The position numbers and the translations under genes were made by a program. Below, piece after piece: positions 1 to 7,957 of a stretch of 47,325 bases of DNA (within the stretch, counting starts at the first letter, position 1; the number at the start of each line of letters is the position of its first letter). Under the pieces are notes generated by a model. That model was not told where the DNA came from and searched no databases. It worked only from the letters and a program-made list of their open reading frames with translations. The DNA is from Lachnospiraceae bacterium (GTDB lineage: Bacteria > Bacillota > Clostridia > Lachnospirales > Lachnospiraceae), in assembly GCA_030523345.1 (NCBI GenBank), contig JAUNIR010000011.1:1-47325 (forward strand), in the 5' to 3' direction.

Positions 1-2
1 CA

Positions 3-587
3 GAGATAATTATTAATGAAATCAAAAAGTATAACTGTAAAGATTATTACTTAATTGTTAATCATAAGAAAAATATGATTAAAGCATATTTTAATGAGAT
101 AAAAAAGGATTACAATATTGAGTATATAGATGAGGATAAGCCATTAGGAACTGGTGGTGGACTAAGCCTTCTTAAAGGAAAAATAAACTCAACATTTATA
201 CTTACGAACTGTGATATTATTATCAGATCTAATTTAGCTGATATATACAAAGAACATATAAAGAGAAAAAATGTTATCACTATGGTTTGCTGCAAAAAGC
301 CAATAGAAATTCCTTATGGTGTTATTGAGGCATCAGAGGAAGGGGCGATTTTATCTATGACAGAAAAGCCTAAGATAGAAATGCTTACTAACACGGGATT
401 ATATATCGTAGAACCAAGAGTAATAGAAGAATTAGAGGACGACACGGTGATTGGATTCCCGGATATAATTGCTAAATATAAGGAAAAGTCAGAGCGCGTA
501 GGCATTTATTCTATTGAAGAGGACGAGTGGCTCGATATGGGACAGCCTGAAGAGCTTGATAGAATGAGAAAGATTCTTCATTTATAG
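3..587 (+). CDS. Sugar-phosphate nucleotidyltransferase, PtmE-like (5' partial)
   Basis: The reading frame is open from the first bases of the window, so the true start and the N-terminal half lie upstream. An internal ATG exists at position 75, but codons before it read on naturally. The visible part has the NTP-transferase signature 'DKPLGTGGGL' followed by 'FILTNCDIII', where the Asp-containing motif binds the metal, and a C-terminal 'DEWLDMGQPEEL' typical of sugar nucleotidyltransferases. In legionaminic acid loci the matching gene is PtmE, a glucosamine-1-phosphate guanylyltransferase that starts the GDP-sugar route, often with CBS domains in the missing N-terminal part. The next gene starts 5 bases after the stop, and the set is co-directional with LegI/LegG/LegF homologues, which supports this role. 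A general GlmU- or RfbA-like enzyme cannot be excluded from the fragment. Confidence 0.75.
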   Translation, partial: EIIINEIKKYNCKDYYLIVNHKKNMIKAYFNEIKKDYNIEYIDEDKPLGTGGGLSLLKGKINSTFILTNCDIIIRSNLADIYKEHIKRKNVITMVCCKKPIEIPYGVIEASEEGAILSMTEKPKIEMLTNTGLYIVEPRVIEELEDDTVIGFPDIIAKYKEKSERVGIYSIEEDEWLDMGQPEELDRMRKILHL

Positions 588-592
588 TAAAT

Positions 593-1240
593 ATGGAAAA
601 GATAGTTATGTTTGGATGTGGTGGTCATGCTATGTCGGTTATGGACACCATAAAAAATAATAAAGAGTATGTTGTTATAGGTTTTGTTGACAAAGAAAAA
701 ACCGATTACACGTATGATGGCGTAGGTGTAATTACAACAGACACTGACATTTCAGGACTTGAAGCTCATGGTGTAAAATATGCTGCAATGGGTATTGGAA
801 GCGTAAAAGGTGCTGGAACCATTAGAATGAAAGTTTACGAAAATGCTGTTAAGGAAGGTCTTCTATTTCCAGTAATAGCTGATGCTACAGCGGTAGTTTC
901 TGAATCGGCAGTAGTAGAAGACGGAACATTTATTGGTAAAGGCGCTTTAATAAATGCAGAGACTCACATAGGTAAATGCGCAATTGTAAATACCGGTGCA
1001 ATAATTGAACATTGTGTAGAAGTTGGAGACTTTACCCATATTTCAGTAGGAACAGTCGTTTGTGGCGATGTTATCATCGGAAATAACTGTATGATAGGTG
1101 CAAACGCAACAATTACTCAAGGCGTTAAGATAGGTGATAATGTAACTGTTGGGGCAGGATCTGTAGTTTTACATGATGTATTAGATGGGGAAACTGTTGT
1201 AGGAAATCCTGCTAGGGTAATAAGGGAAAATAATGGCTAA
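593..1240 (+). CDS. PglD/NeuD-family sugar O/N-acetyltransferase (LegH-like)
   Basis: The 215-residue protein starts with a small Rossmann-like segment ('MFGCGGHAMSV'), then a left-handed beta-helix made of hexapeptide repeats (about residues 85-205, for example 'IGKGALINAETHIGKCAIVN'), ending 'VVGNPARVIREN'. This is the PglD/NeuD architecture. Family members transfer acetyl from acetyl-CoA to an amino or hydroxyl group of a nucleotide sugar or sialic acid. Given its neighbours, it could be LegH, which acetylates the 4-amino group made by the aminotransferase encoded further down, or a NeuD-like O-acetyltransferase of the finished sugar. The end overlaps the start of the NeuB-like gene by 8 bases, which implies translational coupling. 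Confidence 0.8.
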   Translation: MEKIVMFGCGGHAMSVMDTIKNNKEYVVIGFVDKEKTDYTYDGVGVITTDTDISGLEAHGVKYAAMGIGSVKGAGTIRMKVYENAVKEGLLFPVIADATAVVSESAVVEDGTFIGKGALINAETHIGKCAIVNTGAIIEHCVEVGDFTHISVGTVVCGDVIIGNNCMIGANATITQGVKIGDNVTVGAGSVVLHDVLDGETVVGNPARVIRENNG

Positions 1241-2234
1241 TAAAGTTCTTGTAATAGCTGAGGCCGGAGTAAATCATAATGGCTCTTTAGATAATGCAAA
1301 AAAGATGATAGACGCTGCTGCGGATGCTGGTGTAGATATAATAAAATTTCAAACTTTCAAAAGTGAGGGTTTGGTGACAAAAAATGCCTCAAAAGCCAGT
1401 TATCAAGAAGCAAATACAGGTAATAGTGATAGTCAGCTTAGTATGTTAAAAAAGCTTGAATTATCTGAAGCAGATCATATTGAATTGAAGAAATATTGTG
1501 ACCAAAAAGGTATAGAATTTCTATCGACGCCATTTGATAACGACAGTATCAATTTTTTAGATAAACTTGGAATAAGATTTTGGAAGGTTCCCTCAGGTGA
1601 AATTACAAATTATCCTTATTTAGTTAGAATTGCCAGAACAAAGAAGCCAGTTATAATGTCTACAGGTATGGCAGAATTATCAGAAATAAGAGATGCAATA
1701 GATGTATTAAAAAGTAATGGAACAAGTGATATAAGCATTCTTCATTGTAATACACAATATCCAACACCGTTCGTAGATGTTAATCTTAGGGTTATGAATA
1801 CTTTAAAGGAAACATTTGGCGTAGAGGTAGGATATTCTGATCATACACTTGGTATTGAGGTGCCTATTGCAGCCGTTGCAATGGGTGCAACAATTATTGA
1901 GAAGCATTTTACTCTTGATCGCAATATGGAGGGACCTGACCATAAGGCTAGCTTAGAACCGTATGAGCTTAAGAAAATGGTTGAGTCAATCAGGAATATA
2001 GAATTAGCAATTGGTGGAAATGAGAAAAAGCCTACATTGTCAGAAAGTGAGAATAGGTCTGTTGCAAGAAAAAGCATAGTTGCAAAATGTGAAATAAGTA
2101 TTGGTGATATTTTCACAGAAGATAATTTAACAACAAAAAGACCAGGTAACGGAATATCTCCAATGAGATGGAATGAAATACTTGGAAAAGCTGCAACAAA
2201 GAATTATTTGGAAGACGAGTTGATAGATGAGTAA
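1233..2234 (+). CDS. legI: N-acetylneuraminate/legionaminic acid synthase (NeuB/LegI)
   Basis: The 333-residue protein is full length for the NeuB family. It shows the TIM-barrel start 'IAEAGVNHNG', the barrel motifs 'IKFQTFKSEGLVT', 'KVPSGEITNYPYL', 'STGMAELSEI' and 'GYSDHTLG', and 'GATIIEKHFTLD'. A C-terminal SAF (antifreeze-like) domain covers about residues 275-333 ('RKSIVAKCEISIGD'). The enzyme condenses phosphoenolpyruvate with a six-carbon amino sugar to form a nine-carbon nonulosonic acid. With the LegB and LegC homologues in the same operon the substrate is probably the 2,4-diacetamido-2,4,6-trideoxymannose used for legionaminic acid, rather than ManNAc. It overlaps the NeuC-like gene by 8 bases. 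The NeuB family call is firm; the exact sugar is inferred. Confidence 0.93.
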   Translation: MANKVLVIAEAGVNHNGSLDNAKKMIDAAADAGVDIIKFQTFKSEGLVTKNASKASYQEANTGNSDSQLSMLKKLELSEADHIELKKYCDQKGIEFLSTPFDNDSINFLDKLGIRFWKVPSGEITNYPYLVRIARTKKPVIMSTGMAELSEIRDAIDVLKSNGTSDISILHCNTQYPTPFVDVNLRVMNTLKETFGVEVGYSDHTLGIEVPIAAVAMGATIIEKHFTLDRNMEGPDHKASLEPYELKKMVESIRNIELAIGGNEKKPTLSESENRSVARKSIVAKCEISIGDIFTEDNLTTKRPGNGISPMRWNEILGKAATKNYLEDELIDE

Positions 2235-3420
2235 TGATTCTAGAAAGGTTGTAGGTGTACTTACAACCACAAGAGCAGAATACGGAATTTTGTATCCTTT
2301 AATAGAAAAGATGTTGAAGGATACTTTTTTTGATGTAAAGGTATTAGTTTCGGGAACACATTTAGATGCAGAGTATGGTAACAGTGTACAGGAAATAGAA
2401 AATGACAAAGTTCCAATTGCTGCAAAGATAGATATTTTGTCCCATGATGATTCACCATTTGGGGTATCAAAGACTATGAGTATAGCTGTATCAAAGTTTG
2501 CCGAGTATTTTGCGGAAAACAAACTTGATGCACTAGTTGTTCTTGGAGACAGGTATGAGGTGTTAGCTGTTTGCATAGCAGCAATGAATGAGAGAATCCC
2601 GATTATCCACTTGCACGGAGGAGAGACGACAGAAGGTGCTATAGATGAATGCATAAGACATTCTATTACAAAGATGAGTCAGCTTCATTTAACAGCTACT
2701 GATGAGTATAGAGGCAGAGTTATACAGCTTGGGGAAAATCCTAATAGAGTATTTAATATTGGTAGTATTGGAGTTGAAAACGTTTTAAAAAAGAATCTGC
2801 TTTCAAAGGATGAGCTGAAAGTATCTCTTGAAGAAATGAACAATTCATCGAAGATAATAAATTTAGATAATCCATATGGAATAGTGACATTTCATCCTGT
2901 AACGCTTGAAGAAAATAGCGCTATTGATCAGATTAATAATTTGATAGATGCCCTAGATGAGCATAAGGAATTATCATATATTATTACTCTTGCAAATGCG
3001 GATAGTGGTGGAAAAATAATAAATGAAAAGATCATGGCATATGCAAGAGAAAGAGAAAATGTATATGTATTTGCATCTCTTGGGGCACTAAGGTATTTAA
3101 GCGCAGTCAAATATTCGGCGATGGTTATTGGAAATTCTTCTAGTGGAATAATAGAAGTTCCTTCCTTTAACATCCCTACTGTTAATATAGGGGATCGCCA
3201 AAAGGGAAGAGTGCGAGCTAACAGTGTAATTGACTGTGGACCTTCGAAAGAAGATATAAGTAATGCTATAACTAAGGCTGAGTCTAAGGAATTTGTAGAT
3301 GTATGTATATCTGCGAATAACCCATATTTTAAGGAAGATGCAAGCAGAAATGCTGTAGAGATAATAAAAAAATATTTGAGTTCTGATATTGATTTAAAGA
3401 AGGTATTTTACACAGTATGA
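2227..3420 (+). CDS. legG: Nucleotide-sugar 2-epimerase (hydrolysing), NeuC/LegG
   Basis: The 397-residue protein belongs to the hydrolysing UDP-GlcNAc 2-epimerase family of GT-B fold. It has the N-terminal 'VVGVLTTTRAEYGIL', the sugar-binding 'VVLGDRYEVL', 'IIHLHGGETTEGAIDE' and the C-terminal nucleotide-binding 'MVIGNSSSGIIEVPSF' with 'TVNIGDRQKGR'. NeuC-type enzymes release the nucleotide and invert C2, giving the mannose-configured substrate for NeuB. In the legionaminic pathway the substrate is a GDP- or UDP-2,4-diacetamido-2,4,6-trideoxyglucose. Overlaps of 8 bases upstream and 4 bases downstream place it in the middle of a coupled operon. Confidence 0.93.
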   Translation: MSNDSRKVVGVLTTTRAEYGILYPLIEKMLKDTFFDVKVLVSGTHLDAEYGNSVQEIENDKVPIAAKIDILSHDDSPFGVSKTMSIAVSKFAEYFAENKLDALVVLGDRYEVLAVCIAAMNERIPIIHLHGGETTEGAIDECIRHSITKMSQLHLTATDEYRGRVIQLGENPNRVFNIGSIGVENVLKKNLLSKDELKVSLEEMNNSSKIINLDNPYGIVTFHPVTLEENSAIDQINNLIDALDEHKELSYIITLANADSGGKIINEKIMAYARERENVYVFASLGALRYLSAVKYSAMVIGNSSSGIIEVPSFNIPTVNIGDRQKGRVRANSVIDCGPSKEDISNAITKAESKEFVDVCISANNPYFKEDASRNAVEIIKKYLSSDIDLKKVFYTV

Positions 3421-4106
3421 AGAATATTGCGATAATCCCTGCTAGAAGTGGTTCAAAAGGGTTAAAAGATAAAAATATAAAACCAATCAACGGAAAGCCG
3501 CTTATTGCATATGCAATCGAGTCGGCAATTCAATCGGGTGTATTTAGTACAATTCATGTTTCGACAGACAGTGAAGAATATGCTGAGATTGCAAAAAAAT
3601 ATGGAGCGGATGTTCCGTTTCTAAGATCTGAAGAAATGTCATCGGATACCGCAAGCTCATGGGATGCAGTTAAGGAAGTTATAGAAAGATATAAAGAACT
3701 TGGAATGGAATTTGATAATATCGTATTGCTACAGCCAACTTCTCCGTTGCGCGACAGTGATGACATAAAAGGAGCATACGATGTATTTATAAAAAATAAT
3801 GCGAAAGCAGTCGTATCTGTATGTGAAGTTGACCATTCACCACTACTAAGCAATACATTGCCAGATAATAATTCATTGGATGGATTTATAGACTGTAATT
3901 CATCTGCACCAAGACAGAAGCTATCTAAGTATTATAGGTTAAATGGAGCCATTTATATAGTTAATATAAAGTTCCTTTATGACGATACTTTTATATATCG
4001 AGATGGCTCATATGCATATATCATGGATAAGCGTAAGAGCATAGATATAGATGACATTTTTGATTTTGAAATGGCAGAATTTATTATGAGTAAAAGAGAC
4101 TGTTAA
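3417..4106 (+). CDS. legF: CMP-nonulosonate cytidylyltransferase (NeuA/LegF)
   Basis: The 229-residue protein has the classic CMP-sialate synthetase N terminus 'AIIPARSGSKGLKDKNIK', which binds CTP, then 'STDSEEYAEIAKKYGADVPFLR' and 'LLQPTSPLRDSDDI'. It activates the nine-carbon sugar with CTP to give the CMP donor used by the glycosyltransferase. Length and motifs are those of single-domain bacterial NeuA/LegF/PseF. Its ATG overlaps the previous stop (ATGA). Legionaminic rather than pseudaminic acid is inferred from the NeuC-type epimerase, since pseudaminic loci use PseG instead. Confidence 0.92.
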   Translation: MKNIAIIPARSGSKGLKDKNIKPINGKPLIAYAIESAIQSGVFSTIHVSTDSEEYAEIAKKYGADVPFLRSEEMSSDTASSWDAVKEVIERYKELGMEFDNIVLLQPTSPLRDSDDIKGAYDVFIKNNAKAVVSVCEVDHSPLLSNTLPDNNSLDGFIDCNSSAPRQKLSKYYRLNGAIYIVNIKFLYDDTFIYRDGSYAYIMDKRKSIDIDDIFDFEMAEFIMSKRDC

Positions 4107-4133
4107 AACGAATGAATTGAGCGAGGACAGAAA

Positions 4134-5345
4134 ATGTTTAATTTATCAAGCTTCATAAGTAAATATGTTACAAAGCGTCCAGAAAGCATGTTTATAAAGG
4201 ATATAAATGATAATAAACAAAAGCTCGAAGAGAGTATAGAAGGGAAGACGGTATTAGTAATAGGTGGAGCGGGAAGCATAGGAAGCTCATTTATTAAGGC
4301 AATTCTTCCATTTAAGCCAGCATCTTTAGTAGTAGTAGATACTAATGAAAATGCACTTGCAGAACTTACGAGAGACTTAAGAAGCACAAAGGGGATGTAT
4401 GTTCCAAAGGACTACATTACATATCCTATGAACTTCTCTTCTGATACATTTAAAAAAATGTTTATTTCTCATGATGGATTTGACATAGTAGGCAATTTTT
4501 CTGCGCATAAGCATGTAAGAAGTGAGAAAGATATATATTCAGTAGAAGCGCTTATAAAAAATAATGTGCTTGAAGCTAAAGGACTATTAGATCTTCTAGC
4601 AGAGTACCCACCTGAAACATATTTCTGTGTTTCAACAGATAAGGCAGCTAACCCGGTTAATATTATGGGCGCTAGTAAGAGAATTATGGAAGACTTGATC
4701 TTTAGTTATTCGGACAAGTTTCCAGTTAAAACTGCTAGATTTGCAAATGTTGCTTTCTCAAATGGATCGCTACCACAAGGCTTTATTGAAAGAATAAACA
4801 AACTTCAGCCAATTAGTGCGCCATCTGATGTTAAGAGATATTTTGTTTCTCCTGAAGAAAGTGGTCAGATTTGTATGCTTTCTTGTATGCTTGGTGAAAA
4901 CAGGGCGATTTTTTTCCCGAAGCTTGAGGAAGAATCTATGATGACATTTGATAACATTGCAAGAAATCTTTTATTAGAACAGGGATATGAGGTGTTGGAA
5001 TGTAGTTCTGATGAGGAAGCAATAGATAAATCTGAAGAACTTAAAAATGGTAGCAGCAAGTACCCAGTTCATTTTGAAGTCTCTGATACATCGGGAGAAA
5101 AAGCTTATGAAGAATTTTTTACAGAAACAGAATCTGTTGATATGGATAGATTTTCGTCACTTGGGGTAATAACTGATAAGCAGATTTGTGATGTCAAGAA
5201 ACTTTCAGATTTACTCGATAATCTTTCAGGATGCTTTAATTCGAAAGATTCAATTAGCAAGGCAGATATAGTTAAAATTATAGGAGAGTATCTTCCTAAC
5301 TTTAGTCATATTGAAACAGGCAAATCTCTCGACAGTAAGATGTAA
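4134..5345 (+). CDS. legB: Nucleotide-sugar 4,6-dehydratase, CapD/PglF/LegB-like
   Basis: The 403-residue protein is an extended short-chain dehydrogenase. The NAD-binding glycine motif 'GGAGSIGSS' lies at about residues 44-52, 'NFSAHKHVRSEKD' is characteristic of the CapD/FlaA1 group, and 'STDKAANPVNIMGASKR' carries the MxxxK-type active site with 'ARFANVAFSNGS' after it. It would oxidise and dehydrate a nucleotide-activated GlcNAc to the 4-keto-6-deoxy sugar, the first committed step towards legionaminic acid. Unlike the membrane forms of PglF there is no set of N-terminal transmembrane helices, so it should be soluble. The aminotransferase for its product comes next. It starts 27 bases after legF. 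Confidence 0.87.
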   Translation: MFNLSSFISKYVTKRPESMFIKDINDNKQKLEESIEGKTVLVIGGAGSIGSSFIKAILPFKPASLVVVDTNENALAELTRDLRSTKGMYVPKDYITYPMNFSSDTFKKMFISHDGFDIVGNFSAHKHVRSEKDIYSVEALIKNNVLEAKGLLDLLAEYPPETYFCVSTDKAANPVNIMGASKRIMEDLIFSYSDKFPVKTARFANVAFSNGSLPQGFIERINKLQPISAPSDVKRYFVSPEESGQICMLSCMLGENRAIFFPKLEEESMMTFDNIARNLLLEQGYEVLECSSDEEAIDKSEELKNGSSKYPVHFEVSDTSGEKAYEEFFTETESVDMDRFSSLGVITDKQICDVKKLSDLLDNLSGCFNSKDSISKADIVKIIGEYLPNFSHIETGKSLDSKM

Positions 5346-5381
5346 GATTTAGGGTTAAGAGTTAGATTTAGGGGCATTAAC

Positions 5382-6554
5382 ATGGGCAAATTTATTCCAT
5401 TATCAATTCCAAATTTTGAAGGAAATGAAAGAAAATATGTAGATCAGGCAGTCGACGAAGGCTGGGTTTCAACAGGTGGAGCATTTATTAATACTTTGGA
5501 AGCTAATATGACTGAGTTTCTTGAGGCTAACGGTGTTGCCGCATGTCAAAGTGGAACAGCAGCTCTTCACTTGTCATTGATTGAGTGTGGTATAACACCA
5601 GATGACATGGTAATAGTTCCAACTCTCACTTTTATAGCTGCGGTAAATCCTGTTAGATATCAATTTGCAGAGCCAGTATTTATGGACTGTGATGATTCGC
5701 TTTGCTTAGATCCTGTAAAGCTAAAAAGATTTTGCGAGGAAGAATGTCATATAGAAGAAGATGGTAATAGGGTAAAGTTAATTCATAACGGTACCAGAAA
5801 GCATGTGAAGGCATTAGTAGTAGTACATGTTTTTGGAAATATGGCCGATATGGAAGCAATAATGGATATTGCAGATAAGTATGGTTTATATGTAATTGAA
5901 GATGCTACAGAGGCGCTTGGCACATATTATACCGAGGGAAAATATGCAGGAAAATACGCAGGAACTATAGGGCATTTTGGAGCATATTCTTTTAATGGAA
6001 ATAAGATTATTACAACAGGTGGTGGCGGGGCCGTAACTGCTTCAAGTAAAGAAAAGGTGGATCATATAAGATATCTATCTACTCAGGCTAAGGATGATCC
6101 ACATTATTATATTCATAATGAGGTTGGATATAATTATCGTATGACAAATGTTCAAGCTGCTATTGGAGTGGCCCAGCTCGAAGAACTTGATGAATTCATT
6201 CTTAGAAAAAATTCTAATTATGAATATTACAAAGAATTATTAAAAGACAACGAAAATTGCATATTACTCCCATTCCGAGATGGTGTAAGTTCAAATAAAT
6301 GGTTTTATTCAATTTTTGTTAATGAGAATGTAAAAGAATTTATTACAAGTCTTGAGGATAAAGGAGTACAGAGCAGGGCTATATGGGGCCTTATACATGA
6401 ACAAGTTCCATATAGAAATTGTATTGCATATCAGATAGAAAAGGCAAAGTATTATAGTGAACATATTGTAAACATTCCGTGTAGTACAAACCTTAGTAAA
6501 GAAGACATTGAGTATGTGTCTGAGTGTTTAAAACTTGGGAGGATATATGCTTAA
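5382..6554 (+). CDS. legC: DegT/DnrJ/EryC1/StrS aminotransferase, LegC-like
   Basis: The 390-residue protein is a fold-type I PLP aminotransferase that acts on keto-sugars. Visible family marks are 'AACQSGTAALHLSL', 'VPTLTFIAAVNPVRY', 'VIEDATEALGTYY' (the Asp that holds the PLP ring nitrogen) and 'FGAYSFNGNKIITTGGGG', where the Lys forms the Schiff base. It would convert the 4-keto-6-deoxy sugar from the LegB-like enzyme to the 4-amino sugar, with glutamate as amino donor. The leader before its ATG contains two copies of AGATTTAGGG (5345-5354 and 5364-5373), the second acting as part of the ribosome-binding region. The last 8 bases overlap the LicD gene. Confidence 0.9.
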   Translation: MGKFIPLSIPNFEGNERKYVDQAVDEGWVSTGGAFINTLEANMTEFLEANGVAACQSGTAALHLSLIECGITPDDMVIVPTLTFIAAVNPVRYQFAEPVFMDCDDSLCLDPVKLKRFCEEECHIEEDGNRVKLIHNGTRKHVKALVVVHVFGNMADMEAIMDIADKYGLYVIEDATEALGTYYTEGKYAGKYAGTIGHFGAYSFNGNKIITTGGGGAVTASSKEKVDHIRYLSTQAKDDPHYYIHNEVGYNYRMTNVQAAIGVAQLEELDEFILRKNSNYEYYKELLKDNENCILLPFRDGVSSNKWFYSIFVNENVKEFITSLEDKGVQSRAIWGLIHEQVPYRNCIAYQIEKAKYYSEHIVNIPCSTNLSKEDIEYVSECLKLGRIYA

Positions 6555-7950
6555 ATTCCCAAAAGATTATTTTGAGGGTGAAACAATAGATGATTTCTTT
6601 GTGGAATCAGAAATGAAACATGCCTGGGCTGCACAGCTTGAGGTTTATAAAGTTGTAGAAAAAATATGTCAAAAACATGATTTAAAAATGTTTGCATTCT
6701 GGGGAACAATGATAGGTGCCATTAGACACAAAGGATTTATTCCATGGGATGACGACCTGGATATAGGAATGGTCAGAGAGGACTATGATAAATTCTGGCA
6801 GTATGCAATGGAAGAACTGCCAGAGGGCTATGTTATCATGACAGCCAGTCTAGAACCTGAGTGGGATGAATATCATGGAAGAATAGCGAATTCCAATAAA
6901 ATACATACGGGTGAAGAATGGATGATGAACAACCAAGGGTGTCCGTATGTTGTGGGAATTGATATATTTCCTTTAGATCATATGCCGAATGATAAAAAAC
7001 AAAGAGACTGGGTATTGGAAATATTAGCGTTTATAAATTCACTAATTGGTAGTTCATGGGAAAAAATTAGTGAGCGTGTTCCAAATGAAAAATTTGATCA
7101 AGGCATTAAGTTCCTTGAGGAAACATTTGGTTTTGAATTCTATATGGAAGGAAATATGAGTAACCAGCTTAGAATTCTGTATGATACTGTATGCGCCTCA
7201 ATTGGGAAAGAAACGGATGATCTTCTCTGCAATTATCCATTGTATATAAAGCATAATGGCAAACATGTATTTCATAAAATATGGTTTGATGGTGTAACGC
7301 CGGTCGAGTATGAAGGAACAACTATATTACTTCCGGCAGGTTTTGATCCAATTATGTCTGTGTGCTATGGAGAAAACTTCATGGTTCCTATTAAAGGTGG
7401 AGCTAGTCACGATTATCCATTCTATAAGGAACAGAGGGAAATGCTAAAAGAGGGCAAGCTATATGATCTTGCTATGAGTGCTAGCCAAAAGATTCTTGAT
7501 GTATCAAGTTCTGATGAGGTTATAGCTGAGCATAATGAAATACCTACGTTTGAGATTAAGGATGAATGGGCTACTCGCATTAAGAACGAAAACAAAAAAG
7601 TATTGTTATATGCGCTAAATTCAGCATCACTTCTTAAATATGGAGAAGAAGTAATAAAGAAAATAGAAAGAAATATTCGAATATTTGCTGAAAAGAAAGA
7701 TGAATTAATAGTAATACTTGCAGAAGACGCGGTATTTTCGGAAACGCTGAAAAAGATGTATCCAAGACTGACATATAAATACGATGGAATCAAGGCAAAA
7801 ATTCGTAAAGAATGCGGTGGAATTGTTGCTGATAGAATTGATTATAATTTTGCCAGTATATGTGACGCATATTATGGTCATGGAACACGGGCGATGGGTG
7901 AGTTTTTAAAGGCAAAGAAACCTATAATGATAGAAGACGTAAGTATTTGA
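6547..7950 (+). CDS. LicD-family phosphotransferase with extra C-terminal domain
   Basis: The start was set at the ATG at 6547, because GGGAGG lies just before it; an upstream TTG at 6535 falls before that motif. The 467-residue protein has the LicD/nucleotidyltransferase core in its first half: 'FWGTMIGAIRHKGFIPWDDDLDI', with the DDD metal-binding motif, then 'GIDIFPLDHMPND'. LicD proteins transfer phosphocholine or related phospho-groups onto cell-surface glycans. The last 110 residues ('KKVLLYALNSASLL' to 'KKPIMIEDVSI') form a separate domain that is also found at the end of the next gene product. It is probably a decorating enzyme for the nonulosonic-acid-containing glycan; the group transferred cannot be told from sequence. 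Confidence 0.82.
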   Translation: MLKFPKDYFEGETIDDFFVESEMKHAWAAQLEVYKVVEKICQKHDLKMFAFWGTMIGAIRHKGFIPWDDDLDIGMVREDYDKFWQYAMEELPEGYVIMTASLEPEWDEYHGRIANSNKIHTGEEWMMNNQGCPYVVGIDIFPLDHMPNDKKQRDWVLEILAFINSLIGSSWEKISERVPNEKFDQGIKFLEETFGFEFYMEGNMSNQLRILYDTVCASIGKETDDLLCNYPLYIKHNGKHVFHKIWFDGVTPVEYEGTTILLPAGFDPIMSVCYGENFMVPIKGGASHDYPFYKEQREMLKEGKLYDLAMSASQKILDVSSSDEVIAEHNEIPTFEIKDEWATRIKNENKKVLLYALNSASLLKYGEEVIKKIERNIRIFAEKKDELIVILAEDAVFSETLKKMYPRLTYKYDGIKAKIRKECGGIVADRIDYNFASICDAYYGHGTRAMGEFLKAKKPIMIEDVSI

Positions 7951-7957
7951 AGGTAGG

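Noticed and set aside
5345-5373. Telomere-like TTAGGG repeats
   Set aside because: Only two copies of AGATTTAGGG occur, close to a ribosome-binding site; chance duplication is the simplest reading.
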